From Piscinibacter sp. (GTDB lineage: Bacteria > Pseudomonadota > Gammaproteobacteria > Burkholderiales > Burkholderiaceae_C): a DNA stretch of 64,000 nucleotides. How positions within the stretch are numbered: position 1 is the stretch's first letter; the number at the start of each line of letters is the position of its first letter. The notes below the pieces were generated by a model. The model had not been told where the DNA came from and did no database searches. It was given only the letters and a program-made list of their open reading frames with translations. Shown here piece by piece: positions 13,519-21,561 of the stretch. The stretch spans positions 124,001 through 188,000 of the forward strand of contig JADJJI010000005.1 in the NCBI GenBank assembly GCA_016706565.1, given 5' to 3'. Made by a program: the position numbers and the translations under genes.

Positions 13519-15174
13519 TCAGTTCAGGCGCCGGATGCGCCCGTCGGTGGCGGGCGACACGCTGCCGGCCCGTCGGAAGTACTGCTCGAGTGCGTCGATG
13601 TCCATGATTCCCGTCTGTGCGTCCGCCCCATTTTCGGCGAGTGCCTTGAAGTTGTCGCCCCCTGCGGCGAGGTAGGCGTTGACGGTGACACGCAGGCGTT
13701 GTTCCGGCGCAATCGTGTGGCCGTGCAGTTGCAGGCTGCCGGGCACGATGCGCTGGCCGACGGGCCGGGCGGCGTCCCAGGCGTACGACAGGCCTCGCGA
13801 CACCTGCAGCAGACGCGGTCGCGCCTGCCCGGCCCACTGCTGTTCCAGGACCCGCCGCAACTGCGCGCCCGTGAGCGTGATCGTGACCAGGGCATTGGAG
13901 AAGGGCTGCGCAGCGAACAGGTCCTCGTAGCGCACCGTGCCTTGCGCGTCACCCGTCAGCGCGGCACGCAGGCCGCCCGGGTTCATCAGCGCGAGCTGCG
14001 CGCCGGCATCGGCGGTAGCGGCGAGCTGCGCATCGGCCACCACCTGCCCGAGTGCAGACTCGCCGGCCGGGCCTTCGTCGCGCAGCAGCGGCGCGGCCAG
14101 CCGGCCGACCACGCGGCGCGCCAGCGGCGCCGACAGGCGTTCGTAGGCTTCGATGAGTCGCGTCTGCGCCTCGTCCTTCGCGAACACGTCGGTGCGCACG
14201 ACGACGTTGCGGGCGTTCGCCTCGCGCACATCGCCGCTGGCGCGGTCGAGCAGCAGGTCGATCTCGCCGAGCAGCGTGCCGTACTTGTCGGCACTGGTGA
14301 CGAGCCGGCCGTCGATGCGGCAGACATAGGCGCGGTGCGTGTGGCCGCTGATCACCAGATCGACCGCCGGGTCGAGCTGCCGCACGATGGGCACGATCGG
14401 GCCCGACAAGCCCGGGCAATCGCCGTGGCCGCCGGCCGGGAAGCCACCCTCGTGGATCAGCACGACGATCGCCTCGATGCCCTGGCGGCGCAGCTCGGGC
14501 ACCAGCGCATTGACCGTGGCGGCCTCGTCGCGGAACTCCAGCCCGGCCACGCCGGCGGGCATGACGATCTGCGGCGTGGCCCTGAGCGTGAGGCCGATGA
14601 AGGCCACCGGGATGCCTTCGAAGCGCTTGACCACGTAGGCCGGCAGGATCGGCTGGCCGGTGCGCGTGTCGATCGTGCTGGCCGCCAGGTACTGGAAGCG
14701 CGCGCCGGCGAACGGCATCGGCCCCTTGCAGCCCTTGCCCGGGTGGCAGCCACCGCGCTGCAGGCGCAGCAGTTCGGCCGCACCGCGGTCGAACTCGTGA
14801 TTGCCCACCGCGCTGATCGCCAGGCCCATCAGGCCGAGCGACTCGACCGTCGGCTCGTCGTCGAACAGCGCCGACAGCAACGGGCTCGCGCCGACCAGGT
14901 CGCCGGCGGCGACGAACACGTGGTTGGGGTTGCGCGCACGCAGTTCGCGCACGGCGCTGGCCAGGTGCTCGGCGCCGCCGGCCGCGATGTCGATCGACTT
15001 CGCCGGGTCTTGCGGGTCGCGAACCCGAAAGCCGCCGGCCGGCGGCCGCAGGTGGCCGTGGAAGTCGTTGATGGCCAGCACCTTCACCGCCACCGTGTCG
15101 GCGGGGCGCGGCGCCATTGCTGCGCAGCCCGCCAGGGAGGCGAGCAGCGCAATGAAAAAGGGCAGGCGGCGCAT
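13519..15174 (-). CDS. Lipoprotein 5'-nucleotidase / UshA-like metallophosphatase
   Basis: Envelope enzyme predicted to strip phosphate from nucleotides so that nucleosides can be imported. It has 551 residues. A lipoprotein signal with lipobox LAGC (Cys near 17) precedes an N-terminal calcineurin-like domain with INDFHGHL, AAGDLVGASPLLSA, SAVGNHEFDRG and VISGHTHRAYV, all metal-binding motifs. A C-terminal 5'-nucleotidase domain carries MNPGGLRAAL and a YLAAGGDNF substrate motif. Its gene leads deoA on the same strand. The neighbouring nucleoside ABC transporter completes a scavenging unit. Exact substrate range (NMPs, UDP-sugars, cyclic NMPs) cannot be told. Confidence 0.9.
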   Translation of the reverse strand: MRRLPFFIALLASLAGCAAMAPRPADTVAVKVLAINDFHGHLRPPAGGFRVRDPQDPAKSIDIAAGGAEHLASAVRELRARNPNHVFVAAGDLVGASPLLSALFDDEPTVESLGLMGLAISAVGNHEFDRGAAELLRLQRGGCHPGKGCKGPMPFAGARFQYLAASTIDTRTGQPILPAYVVKRFEGIPVAFIGLTLRATPQIVMPAGVAGLEFRDEAATVNALVPELRRQGIEAIVVLIHEGGFPAGGHGDCPGLSGPIVPIVRQLDPAVDLVISGHTHRAYVCRIDGRLVTSADKYGTLLGEIDLLLDRASGDVREANARNVVVRTDVFAKDEAQTRLIEAYERLSAPLARRVVGRLAAPLLRDEGPAGESALGQVVADAQLAATADAGAQLALMNPGGLRAALTGDAQGTVRYEDLFAAQPFSNALVTITLTGAQLRRVLEQQWAGQARPRLLQVSRGLSYAWDAARPVGQRIVPGSLQLHGHTIAPEQRLRVTVNAYLAAGGDNFKALAENGADAQTGIMDIDALEQYFRRAGSVSPATDGRIRRLN

Positions 15175-15193
15175 GAAGCGCAGCCTACCCGAT

Positions 15194-16380
15194 GGAGGAT
15201 GCGGCCCGGGTGGGCCGGGAGAAGAGGGGACTCAGGCGCCGCCGTTGGCGACGAGCTCGTACAGGCCGCGGGTCCACCAGTTGAACTTGCGCGGGGGGTT
15301 GACGCGGTACTTGGGCAGGTACAGCGTGGTGCGGGTGGACTCGGTGAAGGCGACGACGGCGGTGGCCTTCATGTCGGCCAGGCGCTGCTGTGCGGCGGCG
15401 GTGGGCAGGCCCAGGGCGGTCTTGGCCTTGATGGCGAAGGCCACGAAGCCGGCCACGTCCAGCGCGTGGTCCATGTTGCCCACGTCCGGGCCGGCGTCAC
15501 CGATCAGCGAGCCACCGGCCAGGTAGGACGGGAAGACCAGGCCGGCGTACTCGGAGCCGACCTCCGAGCCCGAGTAGAAGCCGCGCGTGCCGGGGGTGTT
15601 CATCCAGTCGAAGTAGTCGCTGGCCTGGCGGTAGACCTGGTTGGCCGCGGTGGGCACCTTCTCGATGTACAGGCGAGCTGCCTGGAAGTACAGGGCGCTC
15701 ATCCACGGGCTGCTGATCAGGTCCGAGGGCGTGGTGCCGCCGGGGCCGCCGCCTTCGTGCTGCGTGTAGCTCACCAGCGGAGCCTTGCGGCCGGCGCAGA
15801 CCTGGTCCCACTGGTCCACCATGGCCTGCGCACGCGACAGCGCGGCGGTGCTGTTGGACACGGTGTGGTACTTCACCGCGGCGTTCAGCGCGACCCACAG
15901 CTCACGCTCGGTCCACAGGCCGGCGCCGGTGCTGTAGGTATTGGGGAAGCCGGCCACGGTGGCGTTGTAGGCGGCAGTCTGCTTGGCGGTGTTGGTGCTC
16001 CAGGGGTGCACGTAGCTGTACTTGGTGTCCTGCTCGCCGGTCTTGTTGAGGAAGAAGCCATCGGCGCTCAGGCGCGACTCGTAGTAGGCCAGGTCGCTGT
16101 TGGCCTGGGTCTGCCACTTGGTGTTGCGGGTGAGCTCGAACATCATGCGCCAGACGTCGGCGCGGTCGAACAGCCACGGCTCGTAGGTGGTGTCGGTGTA
16201 GTCCCAGCGGCCCTGGGCGGAGGTGAACTGGTCGGTGACGGAGTGGCCGTCGAAGTTCCAGTTGCGCGCAGCCGTCTCGGCGAAGTTCTGCAGCGTGACC
16301 AGCAGCGCGCTGGAGGTCACCGGCGCGGGGGCAGGTGCAGGCGCGGGGGCAGGCGCAGGCGCGGGAGCAGGCGCAGGCGC
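15194..16380. repeat. Duplicated block, copy 1 (C-terminal domain of PA-linker lipoprotein)
   Basis: Aligned by eye with 17427-18612. The 3' flank hairpin, the stop region, the whole C-terminal domain and the start of the Pro-Ala tract match almost base for base. Only a few substitutions and two one-base length differences were found, all in the 3' third. Upstream of the Pro-Ala tract the two genes are unrelated. The boundary of the 3' homology falls just before the nucleotidase start codon at 15174. Confidence 0.8.
15202..15217. other. Short GC hairpin after the first PA-linker gene
   Basis: CGGCCC / GGGCCG arms around a GGGT loop lie 15 bp past the stop of the lipoprotein gene at 15232. 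There is no T-run, so on its own it is a weak terminator. The same hairpin recurs after the second copy at 17434-17449, showing that the duplicated block includes the 3' flank. Confidence 0.4.
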
Positions 16381-17103
16381 GGGGGCAGGCGCCGGCGCGG
16401 GAGCAGGTGCCGGCGCGGGCGCAGGTGCCGGTGCCGGAGCAGGTGCCGGCGCGGGAGCAGGTGCCGGCGCGGGAGCAGGTGCCGGCGCGGGAGCAGGTGC
16501 CGGCGCGGGAGCAGGTGCCGGTGCGGGGGCAGGTGCCGGTGCGGGAGCAGGTGCCGGTGCGGGGGCAGGTGCCGGTGCGGGAGCAGGTGCCGGCGCGGGA
16601 GCAGGCGCCGGTGCGGGAGCAGGTGCCGGTGCGGGGGCAGGTGCCGGCGCGGGGGCGGCCTCGGGAAGTGTCACCGTGGTCGCGGTTGTTGTCCGGTTGC
16701 CTGCCGCGTCTTCGGCGGTCACGGTGATCGTGTTCGCGCCGGTCTTCAGCTGGATGGGCGAGGCCGACCAGGTGGCCAGCAAGTAGTTGCCCGAAAGCGA
16801 TGCCCTGCCGCTGCCGCCGCGGTCGTTGGACCAGCGCACGCGGTACAGCCGCAGGTTGTCGCTGGCCTGGCCCGAGAGCGTGATCTGCCCGGTGCCGCCC
16901 ACGTCGCCGCTTTGCTCGTCGATGGATACGCTCGGTGCCGATTTGTCCATCGAGCGCCAGCGCAGGCGCTCGGCCTGTGCCATTTCGCTGTCGTCGAGCA
17001 ACACGTCGGTGCTCGACGCGTCGTTGCCGCCGCAGCCGGCCATGCCGAGGACCGTGAGCGCTTGCGCGACGACCAAGGCTGTCTTGTTCAGTGTGAGTTT
17101 CAT
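15232..17103 (-). CDS. Secreted lipoprotein with Ig-like domain, long (Pro-Ala)n linker and unknown C-terminal domain (copy 1)
   Basis: Not a family I recognise by name. The 623-residue product begins with a lipoprotein signal (VLGMAGCGG). An acidic stretch is followed by a bacterial Ig-like domain (about 60-147, with VRWSNDRGGSG and NTITVTAEDAAGNRTT). About 111 residues of strict Pro-Ala repeats come next, then a roughly 360-residue C-terminal domain rich in Trp, Tyr and Ala helices (for example YEPWLFDRADVWRMMFELTR). That domain may be an (alpha/alpha)-barrel carbohydrate-active or lyase-type enzyme, but no catalytic signature was identified. The ATG at 17103 follows AGAGGA; a TTG two codons earlier is possible. 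A nearly identical but frameshifted copy lies upstream at 17464-18877. Confidence 0.8.
   Translation of the reverse strand: MKLTLNKTALVVAQALTVLGMAGCGGNDASSTDVLLDDSEMAQAERLRWRSMDKSAPSVSIDEQSGDVGGTGQITLSGQASDNLRLYRVRWSNDRGGSGRASLSGNYLLATWSASPIQLKTGANTITVTAEDAAGNRTTTATTVTLPEAAPAPAPAPAPAPAPAPAPAPAPAPAPAPAPAPAPAPAPAPAPAPAPAPAPAPAPAPAPAPAPAPAPAPAPAPAPAPAPAPAPAPAPAPAPAPAPAPAPAPAPAPAPAPAPAPVTSSALLVTLQNFAETAARNWNFDGHSVTDQFTSAQGRWDYTDTTYEPWLFDRADVWRMMFELTRNTKWQTQANSDLAYYESRLSADGFFLNKTGEQDTKYSYVHPWSTNTAKQTAAYNATVAGFPNTYSTGAGLWTERELWVALNAAVKYHTVSNSTAALSRAQAMVDQWDQVCAGRKAPLVSYTQHEGGGPGGTTPSDLISSPWMSALYFQAARLYIEKVPTAANQVYRQASDYFDWMNTPGTRGFYSGSEVGSEYAGLVFPSYLAGGSLIGDAGPDVGNMDHALDVAGFVAFAIKAKTALGLPTAAAQQRLADMKATAVVAFTESTRTTLYLPKYRVNPPRKFNWWTRGLYELVANGGA
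16321..16653 (-). repeat. Imperfect GC-rich tandem repeat encoding (Pro-Ala)n, copy 1
   Basis: About 333 bp of 6-bp Pro-Ala codon pairs, arranged in higher-order 12- and 18-bp units that vary only at third positions. It codes for about 111 residues of alternating Pro and Ala, a stiff extended spacer that would hold the C-terminal domain away from the outer membrane. The near-perfect frame preservation indicates selection at protein level or expansion by whole codon pairs. On the + strand it reads as (Gly-Ala)n, which is a shadow. Confidence 0.9.
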
Positions 17104-17109
17104 TCCCAA

Positions 17110-17463
17110 CGATTCCTCTGGATTCGGTTCATCGTGTGCGCGTCCAAGGCGCGCAACGCACAGTTCGGGTCTGCTGAGCGCACCTTATCGATGGCCGGCC
17201 ACCCCCCAGTAACGGGGGGGCAGGCATGTAACGGTGTTTCAACGGCAGAAAGCACCGACATCGACCGTCACGCGCGGTGATGAGCGAATCGCAAGTGCTC
17301 GACTGAGCCATCCGCGAACGCAGTTGTTACATCGGCGCACCGATCGTGGGATCCTGTTGCGTGCCGCTGGCGCCCGACAAAGAAGAACGGGCGGGCGACG
17401 CGATCTGCGCCAGCCTGCCCGTTGGGGAGGATGCGGCCCGGGTGGGCCGGGAGAAGAGGGGAC
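17110..17463. other. Intergenic region between the two PA-linker genes
   Basis: These 354 bp hold the 5' flank of copy 1 and the 3' flank of copy 2. No convincing gene was found. A C6/G7 hairpin-like stretch lies near 17205-17221. A strong inverted repeat near 17386-17423 (annotated separately as a terminator) lies downstream of copy 2. The promoter of copy 1 must be here, but no clear -35/-10 pair was recognised. Confidence 0.5.
17378..17423 (-). terminator. Probable intrinsic terminator downstream of copy 2
   Basis: Read on the minus strand, AACGGGC (17423-17417) pairs with GCCCGTT (17392-17386) around an internally structured loop and is followed by CTTCTTT. It lies about 40 bp beyond the expected stop of the second PA-linker gene. 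Copy 1 keeps only a decayed trace of the left arm, so the duplication boundary seems to fall inside this element. Confidence 0.5.
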
Positions 17464-18612
17464 TCAGGCGCCGCCGTTGGCGACGAGCTCGTACAGGCCG
17501 CGGGTCCACCAGTTGAACTTGCGCGGGGGGGTTGACGCGGTACTTGGGCAGGTACAGCGTGGTGCGGGTGGACTCGGCGAAGGCGACGGCGGCGGTGGCC
17601 TTCATGTCGGCCAGGCGCTGCTGTGCGGCGGCGGTGGGCAGGCCCAGTGCGGTCTTGGCCTTGATGGCGAAGGCCACGAAGCCGGCCACGTCCAGCGCGT
17701 GGTCCATGTTGCCCACGTCCGGGCCGGCGTCACCGATCAGCGAGCCCCCCGGCCAGGTAGGACGGGAAGACCAGGCCGGCGTACTCGGAGCCGACCTCCG
17801 AGCCCGAGTAGAAGCCGCGCGTGCCGGGGGTGTTCATCCAGTCGAAGTAGTCGCTGGCCTGGCGGTAGACCTGGTTGGCCGCGGTGGGCACCTTCTCGAT
17901 GTACAGGCGAGCTGCCTGGAAGTACAGGGCGCTCATCCACGGGCTGCTGATCAGGTCCGAGGGCGTGGTGCCGCCGGGGCCGCCGCCTTCGTGCTGCGTG
18001 TAGCTCACCAGCGGAGCCTTGCGGCCGGCGCAGACCTGGTCCCACTGGTCCACCATGGCCTGCGCACGCGACAGCGCGGCGGTGCTGTTGGACACGGTGT
18101 GGTACTTCACCGCGGCGTTCAGCGCGACCCACAGCTCACGCTCGGTCCACAGGCCGGCGCCGGTGCTGTAGGTATTGGGGAAGCCGGCCACGGTGGCGTT
18201 GTAGGCGGCAGTCTGCTTGGCGGTGTTGGTGCTCCAGGGGTGCACGTAGCTGTACTTGGTGTCCTGCTCGCCGGTCTTGTTGAGGAAGAAGCCATCGGCG
18301 CTCAGGCGCGACTCGTAGTAGGCCAGGTCGCTGTTGGCCTGGGTCTGCCACTTGGTGTTGCGGGTGAGCTCGAACATCATGCGCCAGACGTCGGCGCGGT
18401 CGAACAGCCACGGCTCGTAGGTGGTGTCGGTGTAGTCCCAGCGGCCCTGGGCGGAGGTGAACTGGTCGGTGACGGAGTGGCCGTCGAAGTTCCAGTTGCG
18501 CGCAGCCGTCTCGGCGAAGTTCTGCAGCGTGACCAGCAGCGCGCTGGAGGTCACCGGCGCGGGGGCAGGTGCAGGCGCGGGGGCAGGCGCAGGCGCGGGG
18601 GCAGGCGCAGGC
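17427..18612. repeat. Duplicated block, copy 2 (C-terminal domain of PA-linker lipoprotein)
   Basis: Counterpart of 15194-16380 in direct orientation, 2.2 kb apart. From about 17770 to 18600 I see no differences from copy 1. Substitutions cluster between 17565 and 17660. Such identity over more than 1 kb implies a recent tandem duplication or ongoing gene conversion, and the pair is a natural substrate for homologous deletion of the intervening DNA. Confidence 0.8.
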
Positions 18613-18877
18613 GCGGGGGCAGGTGCCGGCGCGGGAGCAGGTGCCGGCGCGGGAGCAGGTGCCGGCGCGGGAGCAGGTGCCGGTGCCGGAGCAGGTGCCG
18701 GCGATCCGGAGGCCTGTTGAAGCGCGGCGTCTTCCTCGGAGCCGCCGCAGGCTGCGAGCGTGGCGGCGAAGAGCAGGGTCCATGCTGTCTGGCGGGTGCG
18801 GCGCAGGGCGCTGCCCGCAGCGGGCCGGGCGAGAGCCTGGAGGGATCCAGCCTGCCCGTGGCGCTTGATGTTCGTCA
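17464..18877 (-). pseudogene. Second PA-linker lipoprotein gene with two one-base frameshifts (copy 2)
   Basis: Starting at ATG 18877 it encodes a lipoprotein signal (AATLAACGG) and goes almost directly into about 50 residues of Pro-Ala repeats, without the Ig-like domain of copy 1. The same C-terminal domain then follows. The frame is lost at a C6 run (17745-17750; copy 1 has CCACC) and stops at 17730. The original frame is lost again at a G7 run (17525-17531; copy 1 has G6). With both bases removed the reading frame would reach a stop at 17464 and match copy 1 nearly perfectly. Either it is a recent pseudogene or the runs are sequencing errors; two homopolymer insertions in one gene make error a serious alternative. 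Confidence 0.75.
18555..18703 (-). repeat. (Pro-Ala)n-coding tandem repeat, copy 2
   Basis: About 150 bp encoding roughly 50 residues of alternating Pro and Ala, less than half the length in copy 1. The proximal repeat units have the same order of third-position variants as copy 1, and the difference looks like gain or loss of whole units. Confidence 0.85.
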
Positions 18878-19172
18878 TTGAGTCAACTCTCTCGGTCATG
18901 AACGCGAGGCGGCCGTGGTCGGATCGCACACTCGTCGTACTCTCCACCGTGGGCGGAGGCGAGCCCGGACTGTGACAGCGACGGTCGGTGCGATGCTGCG
19001 AGTTGTGAGCGAAGCAGCCTTCAGGTTACAAATGCCTACCAGGTCGCACCGCGCCACACAAAGTAGCGGTGGCATCGCATGTCGGCGAACCGCGTGGGCT
19101 CGGCTGGCGCGGCCCTCGAGAGGCGGGACGCTACGATGTGCCGGGGCGAGCTCTCAGGGAAGGAACGAAAGC
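18878..19172. other. Divergent intergenic region upstream of copy 2 and the kinase-like gene
   Basis: About 295 bp separating two divergent genes; it must carry both promoters. AT-richer sequence around 19020-19065 (GGTTACAAATGCC and ACACAAAGTAGCGG) is the likeliest promoter site, but no clear consensus pair was identified and no small gene is supported. Confidence 0.4.
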
Positions 19173-20801
19173 ATGCAGGAACCCGCGCTCAGGCCGGGTG
19201 CGCAGCCCGCCGGCTTCCGGCTGATGCGCTATTTCACGCTGACCACGCTCGTTGCATTTGCCGCGGTGGCGGTGAGCCTGTTCTTCCTGCAGCGCATGGA
19301 AGAGGACTTCTTCGCGCAGGTGCAGAAGGAGCAGGCCACCTTCTTCGCTCAGGCGCAGGACGAACTCGCCCGCCAGCACCAGGAGGCGGCGCGAAGCAGC
19401 CTGCTCGCCGTGCACGAGGCCAACCACGTCAACCTGTCGCGCATGGTGGCCAACATGCTGTGGACGAGCGACTTCGGGCCCTTCCTGGACTCGGCACAGC
19501 GCATACCCATCGACGGATGCAAGGCGCTGCAGGGCCAGCCCCTGGACGTGAGGCGCGCCTGCTGGGGCGAGATCGGCCGGCGGATCGTCGCGCTGCCGGC
19601 ATTCAAGGCGCTGGATGCCAAGGCCTACGCGGCGATGCAGAGCACCACCGTGTTCAAGATCAAGGTGTTCGACCTGCGTGGCGTGACCTTCTACTCGTCG
19701 GAACACGGGCAGATCGGCGAGTACGCGGGCGAGAACGCCGGCTGGCGCACCGCGTCGCAGGGCCGCCCCGCCAGCGAGCTGACGCACCGGGATCGCTTCA
19801 GCGCCTTCGAGCGCGTCGTCGAGAACCGCGACCTGATCTCCACTTACGTGCCCGTGCGCGCCGGCGGCAGCGACGTGGTGGTCGGCGTCGTCGAGCTGTA
19901 CTCCGACGTCACGCCCTTCCTAGAGCAGAGCAAGGCGGCATCGCGCAAGTTCGCCCAGATCAGCACCGCCAACCAGGCGCGAATCGAGAGCGCCGCGCGC
20001 GCCAACCAGCAGAAGGTCGAGCGCAGTTCGCACGAATTCCTCGGCATCGTCGGCGGCCTGCTGGTGCTGCTGTACGCCACTTCGCTGCTGATCGTTCGCA
20101 TCGGTCAGCGCATCATCGACCGGCAGGCGCGAGAGCAGGCCGAAGCGGCCGAGCGCGAGCAGCGCTGGCACCGCGAGAAGATGTCCACGCTGGCCACCAT
20201 GGCGGCCAACGTCGCGCACGAGGTCGGCAACCCGCTGGCGGTGATCCACCTGCTGGCCGCGGAGCTGCCCGAATCGCAGCGCGAGGTGTCGCGCGAGATG
20301 CAGGCGCAGAGCCTGCGCATCGCCCGCATGATGCGGCAGATCGCCGACTTCGCGACCGCGCGCAGCGAGTCGGCCGAGTGGGTGGACGTCAGCGCGATGG
20401 TCAAGGCCGTGTGCGAATTCCTCTCATTCGACTGGCGCTTCCGCGGCCGGCCGATCGAGTTCCGCGCCGGGCAGGACGTGCCGGCCTGCGAGCTGGTGCC
20501 CGACCACCTCAACGAAGTGACGATGAACCTGCTGCAGGCCTGCGCCGAAGAAGGCTCGCCGATGCAGCGCTGCAACAGGTTCGAGGTCGGAACCTTCCTG
20601 CGGCAGGGCCGCGTGGTGGTGAGCATCGGCGCCTGTGCTGCCGAAGGGGGCGAGGCGCCCGCGGGGTTGCCGGCATGGCTGGCGCAGTCGCGTTTCGAGC
20701 CGGTGCGCCGGCGCGTGGCCGAGATGGGAGCCCGCCTGGGCAGCAACGGCCACGCCATCGAGATCGAACTCCCGCAGGCCGTGTCGCAGCAGGGTCACTG
20801 A
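19173..20801 (+). CDS. Membrane sensor histidine kinase-like protein with degenerate ATPase domain
   Basis: A 542-residue protein. It has a transmembrane segment near 20-40, a periplasmic sensor region (about 45-290, helical then PDC/Cache-like around VFKIKVFDLRGVTFYSS), a second membrane segment near 295-315, and a coiled linker. A HisKA region follows with His349 in ANVAHEVGNPLAV. The ATP-binding domain is short and degenerate: the N-box reads MNLLQACAEEG. No DxGxG or GxGLG glycine boxes are visible before the end. It may be a pseudokinase or bind ATP atypically. The ATG at 19173 has AAGGAA upstream. No response regulator is adjacent. Confidence 0.75.
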   Translation: MQEPALRPGAQPAGFRLMRYFTLTTLVAFAAVAVSLFFLQRMEEDFFAQVQKEQATFFAQAQDELARQHQEAARSSLLAVHEANHVNLSRMVANMLWTSDFGPFLDSAQRIPIDGCKALQGQPLDVRRACWGEIGRRIVALPAFKALDAKAYAAMQSTTVFKIKVFDLRGVTFYSSEHGQIGEYAGENAGWRTASQGRPASELTHRDRFSAFERVVENRDLISTYVPVRAGGSDVVVGVVELYSDVTPFLEQSKAASRKFAQISTANQARIESAARANQQKVERSSHEFLGIVGGLLVLLYATSLLIVRIGQRIIDRQAREQAEAAEREQRWHREKMSTLATMAANVAHEVGNPLAVIHLLAAELPESQREVSREMQAQSLRIARMMRQIADFATARSESAEWVDVSAMVKAVCEFLSFDWRFRGRPIEFRAGQDVPACELVPDHLNEVTMNLLQACAEEGSPMQRCNRFEVGTFLRQGRVVVSIGACAAEGGEAPAGLPAWLAQSRFEPVRRRVAEMGARLGSNGHAIEIELPQAVSQQGH

Positions 20802-20844
20802 CGAGCGGGCGAGAATCGACGGCTCATCCGCTGACCGAAACCCC

Positions 20845-21561
20845 ATGTCCGATCTGTCCCGCTTCCCCGTCACCCGCAAGTGGCCCGCGCAGCACCCCGA
20901 GCGGCTGCAGCTGTATTCGCTGCCCACGCCCAACGGCGTGAAGGTGTCGATCATGCTCGAGGAAACCGGCCTGCCCTACGAGCCGCACCTGGTGAGCTTC
21001 GAGACGAACGACCAGCTGTCGCCGGAGTTCCTGTCGCTCAACCCGAACAACAAGATCCCCGCGATCCTCGACCCCGACGGGCCCGGCGGCCGGCCGCTGG
21101 CGCTGTTCGAGTCCGGCGCGATCCTCGTCTACCTGGCCGAGAAGACCGGCCGTCTGATCGCCACCGACCCGGCCGCACGCTACGAGACGCTGCAGTGGCT
21201 GATGTTCCAGATGGGCGGCGTCGGCCCCATGTTCGGCCAGCTCGGCTTCTTCCACAAGTTCGCCGGCAAGGACTACGAAGACAAGCGCCCGCGCGACCGC
21301 TACGTCGCCGAGTCGCGCCGCCTGCTCGGCGTGCTCGACCGGCACCTCGAAGCCCGGCTGTGGATCATGGGCGACGAGTACGGCATCGCCGACATCGCCA
21401 CCTTCCCGTGGGTGAACAACCTGGTGGGCTTCTACGGCGCGGGCGAGCTGGTCGGCATCGCCGACTTCGCCAACGTGCAGCGGGTGCTGAAGTCGTTCAT
21501 GGCGAGGCCGGCCGTGGCACGCGGGCTGGCCATCCCGCAGCGCGCGAAGCCGGCTCAGTAG
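20845..21561 (+). CDS. Glutathione S-transferase family protein (YfcG/YghU-like)
   Basis: A cytoplasmic thioredoxin-fold GST of 238 residues. The N-terminal domain has LYSLPTPNGVKVSIMLEETG, where the TPNG motif matches the Nu-class disulfide-reductase type (YfcG/YghU). SLNPNNKIPAILD and FESGAILVYLAEK form the glutathione site. The C-terminal helical domain contains YGIADIATFPWV, the usual folding motif. Likely role is disulfide or peroxide reduction or detoxification. It is convergent with deoC and the two coding ends overlap by 7 bp. Confidence 0.88.
   Translation: MSDLSRFPVTRKWPAQHPERLQLYSLPTPNGVKVSIMLEETGLPYEPHLVSFETNDQLSPEFLSLNPNNKIPAILDPDGPGGRPLALFESGAILVYLAEKTGRLIATDPAARYETLQWLMFQMGGVGPMFGQLGFFHKFAGKDYEDKRPRDRYVAESRRLLGVLDRHLEARLWIMGDEYGIADIATFPWVNNLVGFYGAGELVGIADFANVQRVLKSFMARPAVARGLAIPQRAKPAQ

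Noticed and set aside
16321-16653. CRISPR-like or Gly-Ala repeat protein
   Set aside because: There are no unique spacers and units are 6-18 bp. The plus-strand (Gly-Ala)n reading lacks a plausible gene context, whereas the minus strand gives a Pro-Ala linker within a lipoprotein.
11311-17280. Open frame of almost 2,000 codons on the + strand
   Set aside because: High GC removes stop codons. The translation is low-complexity and runs antisense to deoA, the nucleotidase and the PA-linker gene, each with full family signatures.
15194-18612. Insertion sequence or composite transposon
   Set aside because: The duplicated block is in direct orientation, contains no transposase, and shows no terminal inverted repeats or target-site duplication.
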